Virus record (IMG/VR): IMGVR_UViG_3300029268_000016
Location: 1-64,000 of that record
DNA: 64,000 bases
Source: a virus
Direction: 5' to 3' (one strand)
Part shown: positions 1 to 8,814 of the stretch, piece after piece
Numbering within the stretch: position 1 is the stretch's first letter
How the letters are laid out: every line of letters begins with the position of its first letter
Notes under the pieces: generated by a model
Seen by the model: only the letters and a program-made list of their open reading frames with translations
Told to the model about the DNA's origin: nothing
The model's database searches: none
Translations under genes and position numbers: made by a program

Positions 1-162
1 CTCCATCAGCACGGCAGTGACGCCGAGGACGTAGCGGTCACGCTCCGTTCGGTCGGGCATGCCTTCCAGCAAGTCCTTCCACTTGCGAACGAGGGCACCG
101 ACGTAGGTCTTGTCGGCGATCGTGCGGGTCGAACCTTCGAGAACCATGTTGCGAGCTTCCAT
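1..162 (-). CDS. Probable major capsid protein, N-terminal part (runs off window)
   Basis: An open frame starts with ATG at 162 and runs off the left edge (54 codons visible). The start is supported by an AAGGAG ribosome-binding site about 8 nt upstream. The visible part contains RKWKDLLEGM and then YVLGVTAVLMEN. This resembles the N-terminal region of T4-like major capsid proteins (gp23 family), where an LEG segment is followed by a VTAxLLEN-type segment. It also sits directly downstream of the protease-scaffold gene, the position of gene 23 in T4. The 64-nt gap upstream (163-226) shows no clear terminator. Only the N-terminus is visible, so the call rests on position plus a short motif; another head protein is possible. 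Confidence 0.55.
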   Translation of the reverse strand, partial: MEARNMVLEGSTRTIADKTYVGALVRKWKDLLEGMPDRTERDRYVLGVTAVLME

Positions 163-226
163 CACACTCTCCTTCGGGGGTTGAGCGGCTACACCGCCAC
201 TCTACAGATTGAACTCTAGCTGAACT

Positions 227-1891
227 TCAGCCTTTGATACCAGCCAAAGCGCGAACTCGATCGAGGCTGATTCCAAGACCCTGCCAGTTTTGGCCTTCGG
301 CCATGGTCCGGCGGGTCCGGGGAGCTTCGGTCTCTTCCGAGATTTCCGTCGGCGTGCGCTCGACGCCGCCGTTCATACGGCCACGGATGCGGGCGCGGAC
401 CGACTGGAGGTCGTCCTCGTCACGCTCAACTTCGCGCTCACTCTCCACGAGGGAGTCAACCGCTCGGCGAGAGGACGGACGGGTGCTCTCCACGAGGCCA
501 CGGAGCTTGGTCGCCTTCGGATGGCTGGCAAGACGCTCCTCCGCGTAGAGGCGTGTCTCCAGTTCCTTTGTCGAACGCTTGGCTTCGGCGAGGTCATCTT
601 CCAGTTCCAAGCGAAGGGCCTTCTCTTCGGCCATCTTCTTTTCCATCGCAGCCAACTTGGACTCGACAGCGTCGCGCTGTTTCCGCTCGACCTTCCGAGC
701 CTCTGCGACTTCCTTGGCCTTGGCTTCCTGCTCGACCTTCTTTGCCTCGGTCTTGCGGCTCATCTCATCCTTGACCTCGGTGACACGCTGCTTGAGCGCA
801 TCCGAACTCTCGAAGCTCTTGAGGTCGCCGACAAGGGTTCGGATGGAGTCGGCGTCGGGGTCGTTGGCAACCATCTTCTCAAGGTAGAAGCGGTAGCCGA
901 CTTCCTTGGCCATCTCAGCGAGAGCCGTGTTTTCCGACTCCAGATCCTTCAGCTTGAGGTCACGTTCCGCCAACTGCTTCTGCAGGTCGCGGATCTCGAC
1001 GTCCTTGCCACGAACGACCTCAGCGGCGTCTTCGGGGAGGAGGTACGGACGGAGGACACCACGCAGAGCTTCCAGCACGGCTTTGGCCTTGCCGATCTCC
1101 GGGTCTTCCATCATTTCCTTCCGCAGTTCATCGCGAACTGCGGCACGGACGGTCGAGAGGTTGTCGAGGATTGCCTTCGCGAAGTCGTCGCGGACATTGC
1201 GCGAACCGGAACCCTGCTTGGCGCCCATCTCACCTTCGATGCGTCGAGCAAACTCCTGAGCCTTCGCCGCATCGCCTTCGAGGGGTGCCTTCTTGGCAAC
1301 CATCTCAGCCTCGATGCGCCGAGCGAACTCAATCGCCTTCTCCTGTTCAGCATCAGCGTCGAACTCCACACCCTCGAACAGGGAGCGGCTTTCGCCCATC
1401 ACTGGGTAGGCGTCTTGGTCAGCCGGGTCTGCGACGAAGTCGAAGGTGACCAGCTTGTAGTCATCCTGCACGATGTCGTTCCCGCTCTCGTTGGTCTTGA
1501 CGCTGCCGAAGCCACGGCTGGAAACGCCAACGGGGACGTTCGACTTGAGGAGCGCGAGAAGGTTCTTCCCTGCCTCGGTCGGCATGATCTCCGCCTCACC
1601 GATCACGAGCCCGTCCTTGACGGAGAGGTCCGTGATGATGTGCGAGACGCGGGACAGCTTGGTCTGGCCATCGCTGGGATGGTCGATCTCGCCCATGACC
1701 CTGCGTTCCTTGAGAGCCTTGCCGAGCCGCTTCAGCTCCTTCTCCCAAACACCCTTCGGGTAGACGCGCTTGTTCTCGGTGGCGATGCCGCATTTGGCAA
1801 ACTCACCTCGAACTTTGACGCGGCCACCCTCGCCTCCCTCAGCAAGAGAGAGGCGCACAATGGAAACGTCGCTCAGAAGTGGCTTGGTCAT
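227..1891 (-). CDS. Prohead protease (T4 gp21-like) fused to scaffold-like coiled coil
   Basis: 554 aa. The first ~170 residues match the T4 gp21 / S77-type prohead core protease. NKRVYP near residue 40 is followed by GEIDHP with the candidate catalytic His71, then GVSSRGFGS with the nucleophile at Ser124/125, then VTFDFVADPA. These enzymes cut the scaffold and capsid N-termini during head maturation. The remaining ~380 residues are charged and strongly coiled-coil (about 295-450), like a scaffold or core protein. T4 gp21 is only ~212 aa and the scaffold gp22 is separate, so this looks like a 21-22 fusion. It lies between the core-protein genes and the putative capsid gene. Confidence 0.85.
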   Translation of the reverse strand: MTKPLLSDVSIVRLSLAEGGEGGRVKVRGEFAKCGIATENKRVYPKGVWEKELKRLGKALKERRVMGEIDHPSDGQTKLSRVSHIITDLSVKDGLVIGEAEIMPTEAGKNLLALLKSNVPVGVSSRGFGSVKTNESGNDIVQDDYKLVTFDFVADPADQDAYPVMGESRSLFEGVEFDADAEQEKAIEFARRIEAEMVAKKAPLEGDAAKAQEFARRIEGEMGAKQGSGSRNVRDDFAKAILDNLSTVRAAVRDELRKEMMEDPEIGKAKAVLEALRGVLRPYLLPEDAAEVVRGKDVEIRDLQKQLAERDLKLKDLESENTALAEMAKEVGYRFYLEKMVANDPDADSIRTLVGDLKSFESSDALKQRVTEVKDEMSRKTEAKKVEQEAKAKEVAEARKVERKQRDAVESKLAAMEKKMAEEKALRLELEDDLAEAKRSTKELETRLYAEERLASHPKATKLRGLVESTRPSSRRAVDSLVESEREVERDEDDLQSVRARIRGRMNGGVERTPTEISEETEAPRTRRTMAEGQNWQGLGISLDRVRALAGIKG

Positions 1892-2081
1892 CAGTACCGT
1901 CTCCAGCGGAAGTTGCTTCGGAAAGGGGTCCGGGCCAGTTGGCCGGAGTCCTTCTTTTGCACCTTCCGTGCTTTGCGTCGAAAGGGGTTCAGGTCTCGTT
2001 TTTCAGCGCCGATCAGCTCACGTCTCCCGCTGGAGTACGAGGCACGACGATTCCGCCATGCCTCCTCCGTCGAGGACGAGT

Positions 2082-2759
2082 TCAGTCGTTTCCCGAGGTC
2101 TCTTCGACCTCTTCTTCGTCTTCGTCTTCGTTGTTGTCCTCGTAGAGGTCAACGGCGTCGAGGATGGTCTCCATCCCCTCGGCAAAGGCAGCGGCGACGT
2201 CCTCAGCGGACTCTTCGAGCTTGCCTTCGCTCATCGCGGTGGCGATGTCGGCGAATGACTCAGCAATCTCGCTGAGTTCACCAACAAGGCTGGCGAACAT
2301 GCGCTCGTCGCTGGCCTCGTACTCGTCGGCCTTCACCCACTCGGTGAAGATGCCAGCCAGCTTATCGGCGATGATGGCTGCGTTGGCGAACGACTTGAGG
2401 GTCTCGTTGGCGTCGACAGCCTCTTGGCGCGTGCCCTTCTGGATCGCCTTGGCCGTGACCTTCGCCATGCGGCGCTGGCCCTTGGCGGACCGACGCATCT
2501 TGGCCTGCTTGCGAGCGGACTTCTTGCCGCTCGCCGAACGGCGCTGCTTCTTCGCGGCGAGGCGGTCAGCCATCGACGTCTTCTGCTGCTTGACCTTCTT
2601 GCCACCGCGCAGAGCGAACTTGATGCGGCCCGCCTCGTCGAGCACCTCTTCCTCTTCCTCCTTCGGAGCAACCGGAGCGGGGGTCGGAGCGGACTCACGG
2701 ATGAGTCCGATCTTGCGGAAGTCTTCTTCAAGGGTGGTGACAACGATCTGGTTTCGCAT
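2082..2759 (-). CDS. Small head/prohead-core-like protein, basic middle and acidic tail
   Basis: 225 aa, not recognised as a named family. After about residue 35 comes an acidic run (EEEEEV), then a very basic block at about 55-110 (repeated KK, RR and KSARKQAKMRR), then an alanine-rich helical part. The C-terminus is very acidic (EDNNEDEDEEEVEE). The gene lies between the portal-proximal gene and the protease, where T4 carries the prohead core genes 67 and 68. A core or internal head protein is therefore a reasonable inference. The start ATG at 2759 follows a GGAG-type site (GAGGAGAAGTTCC). Confidence 0.6.
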   Translation of the reverse strand: MRNQIVVTTLEEDFRKIGLIRESAPTPAPVAPKEEEEEVLDEAGRIKFALRGGKKVKQQKTSMADRLAAKKQRRSASGKKSARKQAKMRRSAKGQRRMAKVTAKAIQKGTRQEAVDANETLKSFANAAIIADKLAGIFTEWVKADEYEASDERMFASLVGELSEIAESFADIATAMSEGKLEESAEDVAAAFAEGMETILDAVDLYEDNNEDEDEEEVEETSGND

Positions 2760-2779
2760 CGGAACTTCTCCTCAAGGCG

Positions 2780-3700
2780 TCAAGTGAGACGCGCAACTGT
2801 TTTCGCCACGAAGGCACCGGCAACCTCGAATGAGGTTACTTCGGAAGCGACAGAATCGAACACCTTGGCGATCCGGTCAACAGAACCGAACTCAGCCACA
2901 GCCTCAACCACGAACTCTCGCACTTGAGTCACATCGGAAAGAAGGTCCGACGCGAACGCCTCCAGAGAGGTGATCGCCTCTTCCCCGCCTTCCTGAATCG
3001 CCTGCTCTCGGACGAGGCGGATGGCGTGCAGCGCCGATGTTGTGCTCGCTTCGACCGCCGACAGGCGGGAAAGGAGGTGCGCAACATCGTCTTGGACGAG
3101 CGCTTTGAAGGTGTCCATCTCAGCTTGTGCTGTGGACCCGTCGTAGAGTCGCCCGAACTTCGGCGCCATAGGCGCTGGAAGTTTGTCCTCACCGAGGAAC
3201 TTCTGAACCTTGTCAGCACGTTCGCTCAAGGTGGTCTTCCACAGAAGACCTTCACGGCTCTCTGCAAAGGACTTCAGGATGTCCTCGTCCGTCACAGACG
3301 AAGCTTGATCGACCAACGGAGCGAGCGCCACGATTTTTTCGTTGGCTTGGTCGACGAGCCCGCGCAAGAACAGGTCGGCTGCAGCGCGCGCTTCCTGTCG
3401 GATGAACCGATGCAGGTTCTTCTCAGTCACGACCGTGAGGTCAACGTCACTCGTCCCGGTGAAGTAGACCTCACCAGACTCGCTCAAAGCGTACTTGACC
3501 CGGACCAACTCAGCTTCGCCGACGAGGGCAACGATGAAGCTTGGGAAAACTCCAAGCAGCTGGGCCGACTGTCCTGCAAAGAGCTTGGAAGCTTCAGTGC
3601 GGAGGGCTGAAGTGACCCGAGCAGTCGTGTCCTGAAAAGAACCTGCCAAAAGTTGGGCAAGTTCAATCGAAGGAACAAAAGGAAGGACGCTGCGGGTCAT
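2780..3700 (-). CDS. Hypothetical head-region protein
   Basis: 306 aa, no recognisable catalytic motif. It is mostly predicted helix, with a possible mixed alpha/beta part at about 50-95 (FPSFIVALVGEAELVRVKYAL), followed by long helical segments. It ends 20 nt upstream of the 225-aa core-like gene and starts about 95 nt after the portal stop. In T4-like head operons this interval holds core proteins, so a structural or assembly role is likely but not shown. Confidence 0.65.
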   Translation of the reverse strand: MTRSVLPFVPSIELAQLLAGSFQDTTARVTSALRTEASKLFAGQSAQLLGVFPSFIVALVGEAELVRVKYALSESGEVYFTGTSDVDLTVVTEKNLHRFIRQEARAAADLFLRGLVDQANEKIVALAPLVDQASSVTDEDILKSFAESREGLLWKTTLSERADKVQKFLGEDKLPAPMAPKFGRLYDGSTAQAEMDTFKALVQDDVAHLLSRLSAVEASTTSALHAIRLVREQAIQEGGEEAITSLEAFASDLLSDVTQVREFVVEAVAEFGSVDRIAKVFDSVASEVTSFEVAGAFVAKTVARLT

Positions 3701-3795
3701 TTGGGCCTCACGCTATCGGGGGACGGAAGGGGCGTCAAGGAACCGCGCGCTTCCGAAAGGAGTTTCAGGGCGGTTTTGCCCTGCGAGCGGAAACC

Positions 3796-5592
3796 TCAGC
3801 GCGCGCCTCGGGCGTTGAGATCTCGGAGCAGACCGCCAATTTCACGCAAGCGCAACTCCAAGCCTCGATCGGACTTCAGGATGGTGTCGAGCTTGGCGTC
3901 CATGCGTTTTGTGTCCTTCGGGTTGTAGCCCTCGGTCAACTCTCGGTCGGAGAAGCCGCTGTGCGTTGGGATCCCGCGACGACGGGCTGCGTCACGCGAG
4001 CTTGAGAGAGCCTTCACCACCCGGTTCGGCTGGCGAGCCTCTGCTGGGGGACCATACGGGCCCTCTTCGGGGGGCGCTTCGCCCGGAGGAGCTTCCATCG
4101 GTGGAGGCGGGGGCATGATGATGTTCTGTGCAGCGGCTTGATTTTCAGCGTCCTCGGCAGACTCCCCACTGCGCTGCTTCTTGATGGTGACGATCTCGTC
4201 TTCAGACAAACCGAAGACGTTCGAGAGAATCCACTGCAGCGAGACGAAGTCCCGCATGCGTGCCGCGAGGTCCGCTTTGGCCGTGCGAACTTCCATCTGA
4301 GCCAGCTCGAAAATGGCCGACGGCACCGTCATGTTGATGTCGTAGTCGACAGCGTAGGGGTCGAGGCCCAGCGCTGACAGATGGACGCGGGCGACCTTCC
4401 GGAGCCCGTTCTTCAGCTCCCGCTGGATGCGGAGGACGGTACGAGCAAAGCGGACATCCTCGCTGGACAGAACCGCCCGGGCCACACCGGATTCCTGCCC
4501 AAGGTACGCCTTCGGCACCTTGATGGCTGAAAACAGCTTGTCGCGGAAGTATTCGATGTCGTCCATCGCCTGCCACTGCGGGGCACCGAGAGTCTCGATG
4601 CGAGTGGAGTCCACGCCCTTCCGGGTAGGAACGAAGAAGTCCTCGTCCTGCGACAGCGCGTCGAACTTCAGGTTCAGTTTTCCAGTGCCCGGGTCAACAA
4701 ACCGCTTCTTCCGGAAGTTCTGGCGGACACGATTCACGAAGGCGAGGGCTTCCTGCGGGGGCAGATCGCCGACATCGACGTAGAACGCAAAGCGCTCCGG
4801 GGCCCGCTGGAGGCGGTACACGAGGGCTGCGTCCTCCAGCAGCATGAGCCGCTTCCAGATCCAACGAGCAGCCTCCAAGGCGCTGTGGCCGTAGACCGAA
4901 CGGCGCTCCTTCCCGCGCAAGCGAAAGTGGACCACCTCCCAGCTCTCAAACGCCGCCACCGGCTGATTCATCGGGTCCGAGCTTGTTGCCAAGTCGAACT
5001 TCGCAGACAGGGTTCGCTGGAAGTCGTTGTTGGTGAAGTCGAAGCGCCCCTTGAAGTCCTGCATGAAGCCGATCAGGTCACCCTTCGGGGTTTCAAGGCG
5101 GCGGACCGTCGGAGGAGGCAGATAGTTGATGCCTCTGACGCCGTCAGCGTTGACCAGAAGCTCCTCGTAGTCGTTCCCGTACTTGCACAAGGTTCGTGCA
5201 ATTTCCCAGATCTCTTCGTCCATGCGAAGCGTTCGATTGAACAAGTCATCGAGGTTGCTTTGCAGAGTCTTGTCTGGAGAGGTGATCCAGATGGTTCGGT
5301 GGAGAACGGAGTCTGGCTGAGTCGCGTCGTCCGCGAGGATGTCGAGGGCAGTGGCGATCTCCCCGTAGTCGTCCATCTCCTCGTAGTCAGCGAACCGGAG
5401 GAGGAGGTCCGTGTCAAGGCGCAGGTAGTCCGTGAGGGCGTCGTAACCCACACCCGACATCAGGTCGATGGCTGTGGCGTCGCCACCGCCCAATTCGCCC
5501 GTCGCACCCTTGGCAAGCTGGATGTTCGCTTGGTCCTTGTCGCGGCTGAACGCAGCTGAAATTCGCTTGGCGACGTCGTCCGCGAATCCCAT
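3796..5592 (-). CDS. Portal protein (T4 gp20-like)
   Basis: 598 aa, close to the T4 portal (524 aa) plus a proline-rich tail. Diagnostic gp20-type features are visible: EIATALDILADDA near residue 75, LLEDAALVYRLQRAPERFAF near 260, then YVDVGDLPPQ, and DDIEYFRDKLFSAIKVPKAYL near 345. The portal forms the dodecameric ring at the head vertex through which DNA is packaged. The region at about 495-530 is Pro/Gly-rich (MPPPPPMEAPPGEAPPEEG) and is probably a disordered linker before the C-terminal helix. The start overlaps the stop of the 116-aa gene (TGATG). A GGACCATACGGGCC site lies inside the gene at 4049-4062. Confidence 0.9.
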   Translation of the reverse strand: MGFADDVAKRISAAFSRDKDQANIQLAKGATGELGGGDATAIDLMSGVGYDALTDYLRLDTDLLLRFADYEEMDDYGEIATALDILADDATQPDSVLHRTIWITSPDKTLQSNLDDLFNRTLRMDEEIWEIARTLCKYGNDYEELLVNADGVRGINYLPPPTVRRLETPKGDLIGFMQDFKGRFDFTNNDFQRTLSAKFDLATSSDPMNQPVAAFESWEVVHFRLRGKERRSVYGHSALEAARWIWKRLMLLEDAALVYRLQRAPERFAFYVDVGDLPPQEALAFVNRVRQNFRKKRFVDPGTGKLNLKFDALSQDEDFFVPTRKGVDSTRIETLGAPQWQAMDDIEYFRDKLFSAIKVPKAYLGQESGVARAVLSSEDVRFARTVLRIQRELKNGLRKVARVHLSALGLDPYAVDYDINMTVPSAIFELAQMEVRTAKADLAARMRDFVSLQWILSNVFGLSEDEIVTIKKQRSGESAEDAENQAAAQNIIMPPPPPMEAPPGEAPPEEGPYGPPAEARQPNRVVKALSSSRDAARRRGIPTHSGFSDRELTEGYNPKDTKRMDAKLDTILKSDRGLELRLREIGGLLRDLNARGAR

Positions 5593-5942
5593 CAGCCTCT
5601 CCCTTTGAGTGTGGCTGCGAACGCACCTGCGAACTCAGCAGGGTTCTCCGCCAACGCTTTCGATACCTGCTTCGCAACCGAGTCCGCAAGGGAACTCATA
5701 CGCCAGAAGTCGGCGGGACGCATTCCCTGTTGCTCAAGCATCTCGCAGAACCGCTCTGCAACAACCACAGCGACGTCGGTCAGCACGACAGATGGCGGAA
5801 AGTCCTCGGCCAGCTTCACAGCAGTCTCGCGCTGCTCCTTGGTTGCGCGCAGGAGGATAAGACCCTCATCACCTGCAGGGACCCACTCTTTGACAAGAAG
5901 AGTGTCCAATTCACGCCGCAGCTGGTCGACCTTGGTGCTCAT
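5592..5942 (-). CDS. Small conserved-position protein between terminase and portal
   Basis: 116 aa starting with ATG at 5942, chosen because it overlaps the terminase stop as ATGA. Longer in-frame extensions run through arginine-rich sequence antisense to coding DNA and look non-coding. The protein is predicted mostly helical and begins MSTKVDQLRRELDTL. No family recognised. Translational coupling to both terminase and portal suggests a head-assembly or neck-related function, but this is inference from position. Confidence 0.7.
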   Translation of the reverse strand: MSTKVDQLRRELDTLLVKEWVPAGDEGLILLRATKEQRETAVKLAEDFPPSVVLTDVAVVVAERFCEMLEQQGMRPADFWRMSSLADSVAKQVSKALAENPAEFAGAFAATLKGRG

Positions 5943-8002
5943 CCGCGACCTCCTGTGCTGCTTCCTCGGAAGAAAGGCAACGGTTCCCAGCGTTCGGCGC
6001 CTGCGCCTGCATGTCCGCCTCCGACCTGTCCTTGGTACTGGTCCGTCATCCAAGAGTCTCCCCCTGTAGCGGATTGGCGAAGAATCGGAAGCGGGGTCGT
6101 GAGTTGCTGCTGCCCCAGCGTCCACAGCACACCGGCGAGGGCGTCCGCGCAGTCCTTGGAGCCTCGGACCGGGTGATCGATCTTCCGACGCCGGTAGTCC
6201 CGCTGCAGCTGCCGAAGCTCGGTCTGGAGGGTGGCGTGCTCGTACATGAACACCCGGTCCTCGTAGAACGCTGTTTTGAGGGCCTCGTAGGGTTCCGTGC
6301 TGGTGTCGACTGAGACGATTTTGGCGTTGAAGCCCTTCTGATTGAGCTGCTGCACCAAGTCCGTCGACTGGTAGGAGTCCGTCGAGACAGACGTGATGGT
6401 GTAGCCGTGTTGTGCCAGCTCGTAGATGAGGCGCCGCACGTCGCCGAGGATGATTTCGTCTCCGGGCGGCGGAGTCACTCGAAGCATCAGGTCGACCACG
6501 AAGACGGGGGCCCGCTCCAGATGCTGCTCACCGTTCGGGCCCCGGCGGACCACATCTCGAAAACTACCGATGTGCGCCATGCAGAGGCCCAGCGCGTCGT
6601 GTCGCAGCCCGATGTCGATGTGAACGTGGCGCATCGCGTTGGGGTTGATGATGGGTCTCATCATGTCCGTCTGGCCGCGCATCGAAGGGTCCGGCGTGAG
6701 CCGGACGGCCTTCTCCCATACGAATTGACCGCCCTTCGACGGGTCGTACTCCGGCTTTGAGAAGAAGTGCCGGTCGGCACCGTATGTCTTCTTGTCCTGC
6801 TCGACGGCATCCACCAACTTCTCACGTCTTTGTATAAATGGACTGACGCTTACAACGCTGCACCCAGCTATATCTTTTATACTGCCCTCAAGATCGCGCT
6901 CGAAGTCAAGTTTGAAGTCCTCGGGGACACCGATGATGAGCGTTCCATCTGGGAGTGACGGACGGATGCGGTCCGCCTCGCCCGGATCGAGAATCTTTGA
7001 TGGGATCGTCTCATTGCCGACGAGCACATGAAACTTGTCGACGGAGTAGTAGTCCTCGGGCTTGATCTCCCAGAGCGCGTAGTCGCGGACGAACAGGGTG
7101 GGGTCGTCGCGCGCTTCCTTCAGGCGGCGGCTGACGAAGTCTTCGTGGGTCGTCTTCGATGATGCAATGAAGAGGATGCCCGGGAGCTTCCCTGCCTTCT
7201 CAAAACGAGACTTCATACGTCGCTTGAGCGAGGAGTAGATGAGGTCGGCGTGGTCGACGACGCCTGCTGCAGCAGAGTACTTCCCGCGCTTCGGCAAGAA
7301 GTTACCTTCGTCCATGAAGGCGCTGATGACGTTGAGACCGAGAGCCGAGGTGTCAGTCGTGGCGCGAGGAGCCACCCACACGTTGTGAGGGAACCGCAAC
7401 TCCTTCTTCGTCGCAGAGAAGGGGAAGTTCTGCATGAAGTACGGCGACGCCGTGATCTTCGTCTTGATGTTCTCGAACACGACCTTGGTCGCCAGTTCCT
7501 CATTCACCGAGAAGCAGGCGAGCGTGATGTTCGTGTCCTTGGCGAGGCCGAAAGTCTTGTGAGGGTCTTTGAGGCATGAGATTTCGTAGAGCACGCGCGC
7601 GATACCGATCGTGCAGACGAAGGTTTTTCCGATGCCGATTGCCCCGGTGATGATGCATTCGTTGTAGCCGCCTGAGAACAGGTCCACGAGGTCGTCGAGG
7701 AACTTCGGGTAGAGCGAGTCGCAGGTGTTCCCCAAGAAGTTCGGGTCTTTGATGAAGGTCCGCATGTCGACTGGCGGCGTCTTGTACTCAGCTGCCGACA
7801 GGGCGGCGAGCAGGTTCGGTTGAGCAGGCTGGAACTGCGTCGCTGCTGACCCGGTCGGGGTCGGGAGGTGGAAGTCCTGCAGGATAATGCGCAGGGCCTC
7901 GCGCTCCTCTGGGGTGAGCGTCGACATCTCCTTCTTCAGCGACTCGTCCAACTCCGAAGCTGTGCGGACGCTGACAGTTCGGCCTTCACGGGTTACAAGC
8001 AT
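5939..8002 (-). CDS. terL: Terminase large subunit
   Basis: 687 aa. The ATPase domain has Walker A GAIGIGKT at residues 120-127, followed by a motor segment with Walker B NVISAFMDE (Asp231-Glu232) and a coupling motif near FIASSKTTHED. The C-terminal nuclease (RNase H-like) shows VHIDIGLRHDALGL near 475, a second acidic position in SVSTDSYQS and a third around CADALAGVLW. The protein translocates DNA through the portal and cuts the concatemer. It starts 3 nt after the preceding gene. A locally AT-richer stretch (about 6825-6890) encodes the segment SIKDIAGCSVVSVSPFIQRR and does not break the frame. Confidence 0.92.
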   Translation of the reverse strand: MLVTREGRTVSVRTASELDESLKKEMSTLTPEEREALRIILQDFHLPTPTGSAATQFQPAQPNLLAALSAAEYKTPPVDMRTFIKDPNFLGNTCDSLYPKFLDDLVDLFSGGYNECIITGAIGIGKTFVCTIGIARVLYEISCLKDPHKTFGLAKDTNITLACFSVNEELATKVVFENIKTKITASPYFMQNFPFSATKKELRFPHNVWVAPRATTDTSALGLNVISAFMDEGNFLPKRGKYSAAAGVVDHADLIYSSLKRRMKSRFEKAGKLPGILFIASSKTTHEDFVSRRLKEARDDPTLFVRDYALWEIKPEDYYSVDKFHVLVGNETIPSKILDPGEADRIRPSLPDGTLIIGVPEDFKLDFERDLEGSIKDIAGCSVVSVSPFIQRREKLVDAVEQDKKTYGADRHFFSKPEYDPSKGGQFVWEKAVRLTPDPSMRGQTDMMRPIINPNAMRHVHIDIGLRHDALGLCMAHIGSFRDVVRRGPNGEQHLERAPVFVVDLMLRVTPPPGDEIILGDVRRLIYELAQHGYTITSVSTDSYQSTDLVQQLNQKGFNAKIVSVDTSTEPYEALKTAFYEDRVFMYEHATLQTELRQLQRDYRRRKIDHPVRGSKDCADALAGVLWTLGQQQLTTPLPILRQSATGGDSWMTDQYQGQVGGGHAGAGAERWEPLPFFRGSSTGGRG

Positions 8003-8005
8003 CTT

Positions 8006-8764
8006 TCAGTCCTTCGACGTGTCGTTCATGTCGATGAGGTCACCGGAAGGATCATTGGACAGTTCGTCCATCTCCCCCGCGAATTCAGGGTTGCGATCGG
8101 ACCGCTCCGCGATGGAAAGCAGCCGCTCGGCGATGGCGAGCACTTTGCGTCGAGACTCAGAACTGTCGAGCACCTTGACCACTCCGGGGTTGTCGGCGTA
8201 GCGGGTTGCGACGTCAGCCATGAGAGTCGCAGCGACACTCACAGTCCCAAGTTTTCGGTCGTTGATGCCGAGGTCCATCTTCAGTTGGGCCGCAGAGGCA
8301 AGGATCTCACGAGCGGTTCGGATTTCCTGTGTCATCGACGGCAGCAGCTTCTTGATGTTCTGCTCGGTCTTGAAGTCGATGGCGACCCGGTCCATCTGGA
8401 TCTTGTAGAGACGGTGCATCTCCTCCAGTTCGTTGAGCCCGGCCTTCACCTCTGCAACCGACTTCTCAAACACGACGTTCAGAGGCCCCGCGCGCTGGGT
8501 CGCCGGGATGGACATCCGGTACTCCGTGAGGAGGTTGACCAGCGAAGCCGGGGTCATGTTGGTCATCTCGTTGCGTTCGTCCTGCACCCACGCAGCCACA
8601 ATCCGTCCCGAAACACCCTCTTCCACCAGCTTCTTGTGCAGTTCCTTGAAGCACTTGAGGTTCCGCAACGACGCGAAGTTCGTCGATCGGCTCACGGGGC
8701 GGATTCGACCGCCCTTCTTCGGCAGAGCGCTCTTCGGCGCCGCGTCCTTCTTGGGTTCGCTCAT
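8006..8764 (-). CDS. Hypothetical protein, possible small terminase subunit
   Basis: 252 aa, helical. The N-terminus is basic and Pro/Lys-rich, and residues ~45-70 (HKKLVEEGVSGRIVAAWVQD) could form a helix-turn-helix. The rest is long amphipathic helices, then an acidic tail (LSNDPSGDLIDMNDTSKD). The stop is 3 nt before the large terminase start, the usual place for a small terminase that binds the packaging site. No clear sequence match could be recognised, so the function is positional inference. A CTGTTAG element lies about 10 nt upstream of the ATG. Confidence 0.5.
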   Translation of the reverse strand: MSEPKKDAAPKSALPKKGGRIRPVSRSTNFASLRNLKCFKELHKKLVEEGVSGRIVAAWVQDERNEMTNMTPASLVNLLTEYRMSIPATQRAGPLNVVFEKSVAEVKAGLNELEEMHRLYKIQMDRVAIDFKTEQNIKKLLPSMTQEIRTAREILASAAQLKMDLGINDRKLGTVSVAATLMADVATRYADNPGVVKVLDSSESRRKVLAIAERLLSIAERSDRNPEFAGEMDELSNDPSGDLIDMNDTSKD

Positions 8765-8814
8765 GCAAGTACCCTAACAGGATGGAAGGGCTGTCAACAA
8801 CGGGGGAACTGGTT

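Noticed and set aside
290-2275. 661-aa plus-strand open frame opposite the protease gene
   Set aside because: It mirrors the minus-strand protease-scaffold and core genes; no ribosome-binding site or family motifs, composition typical of antisense of GC-rich coding DNA.
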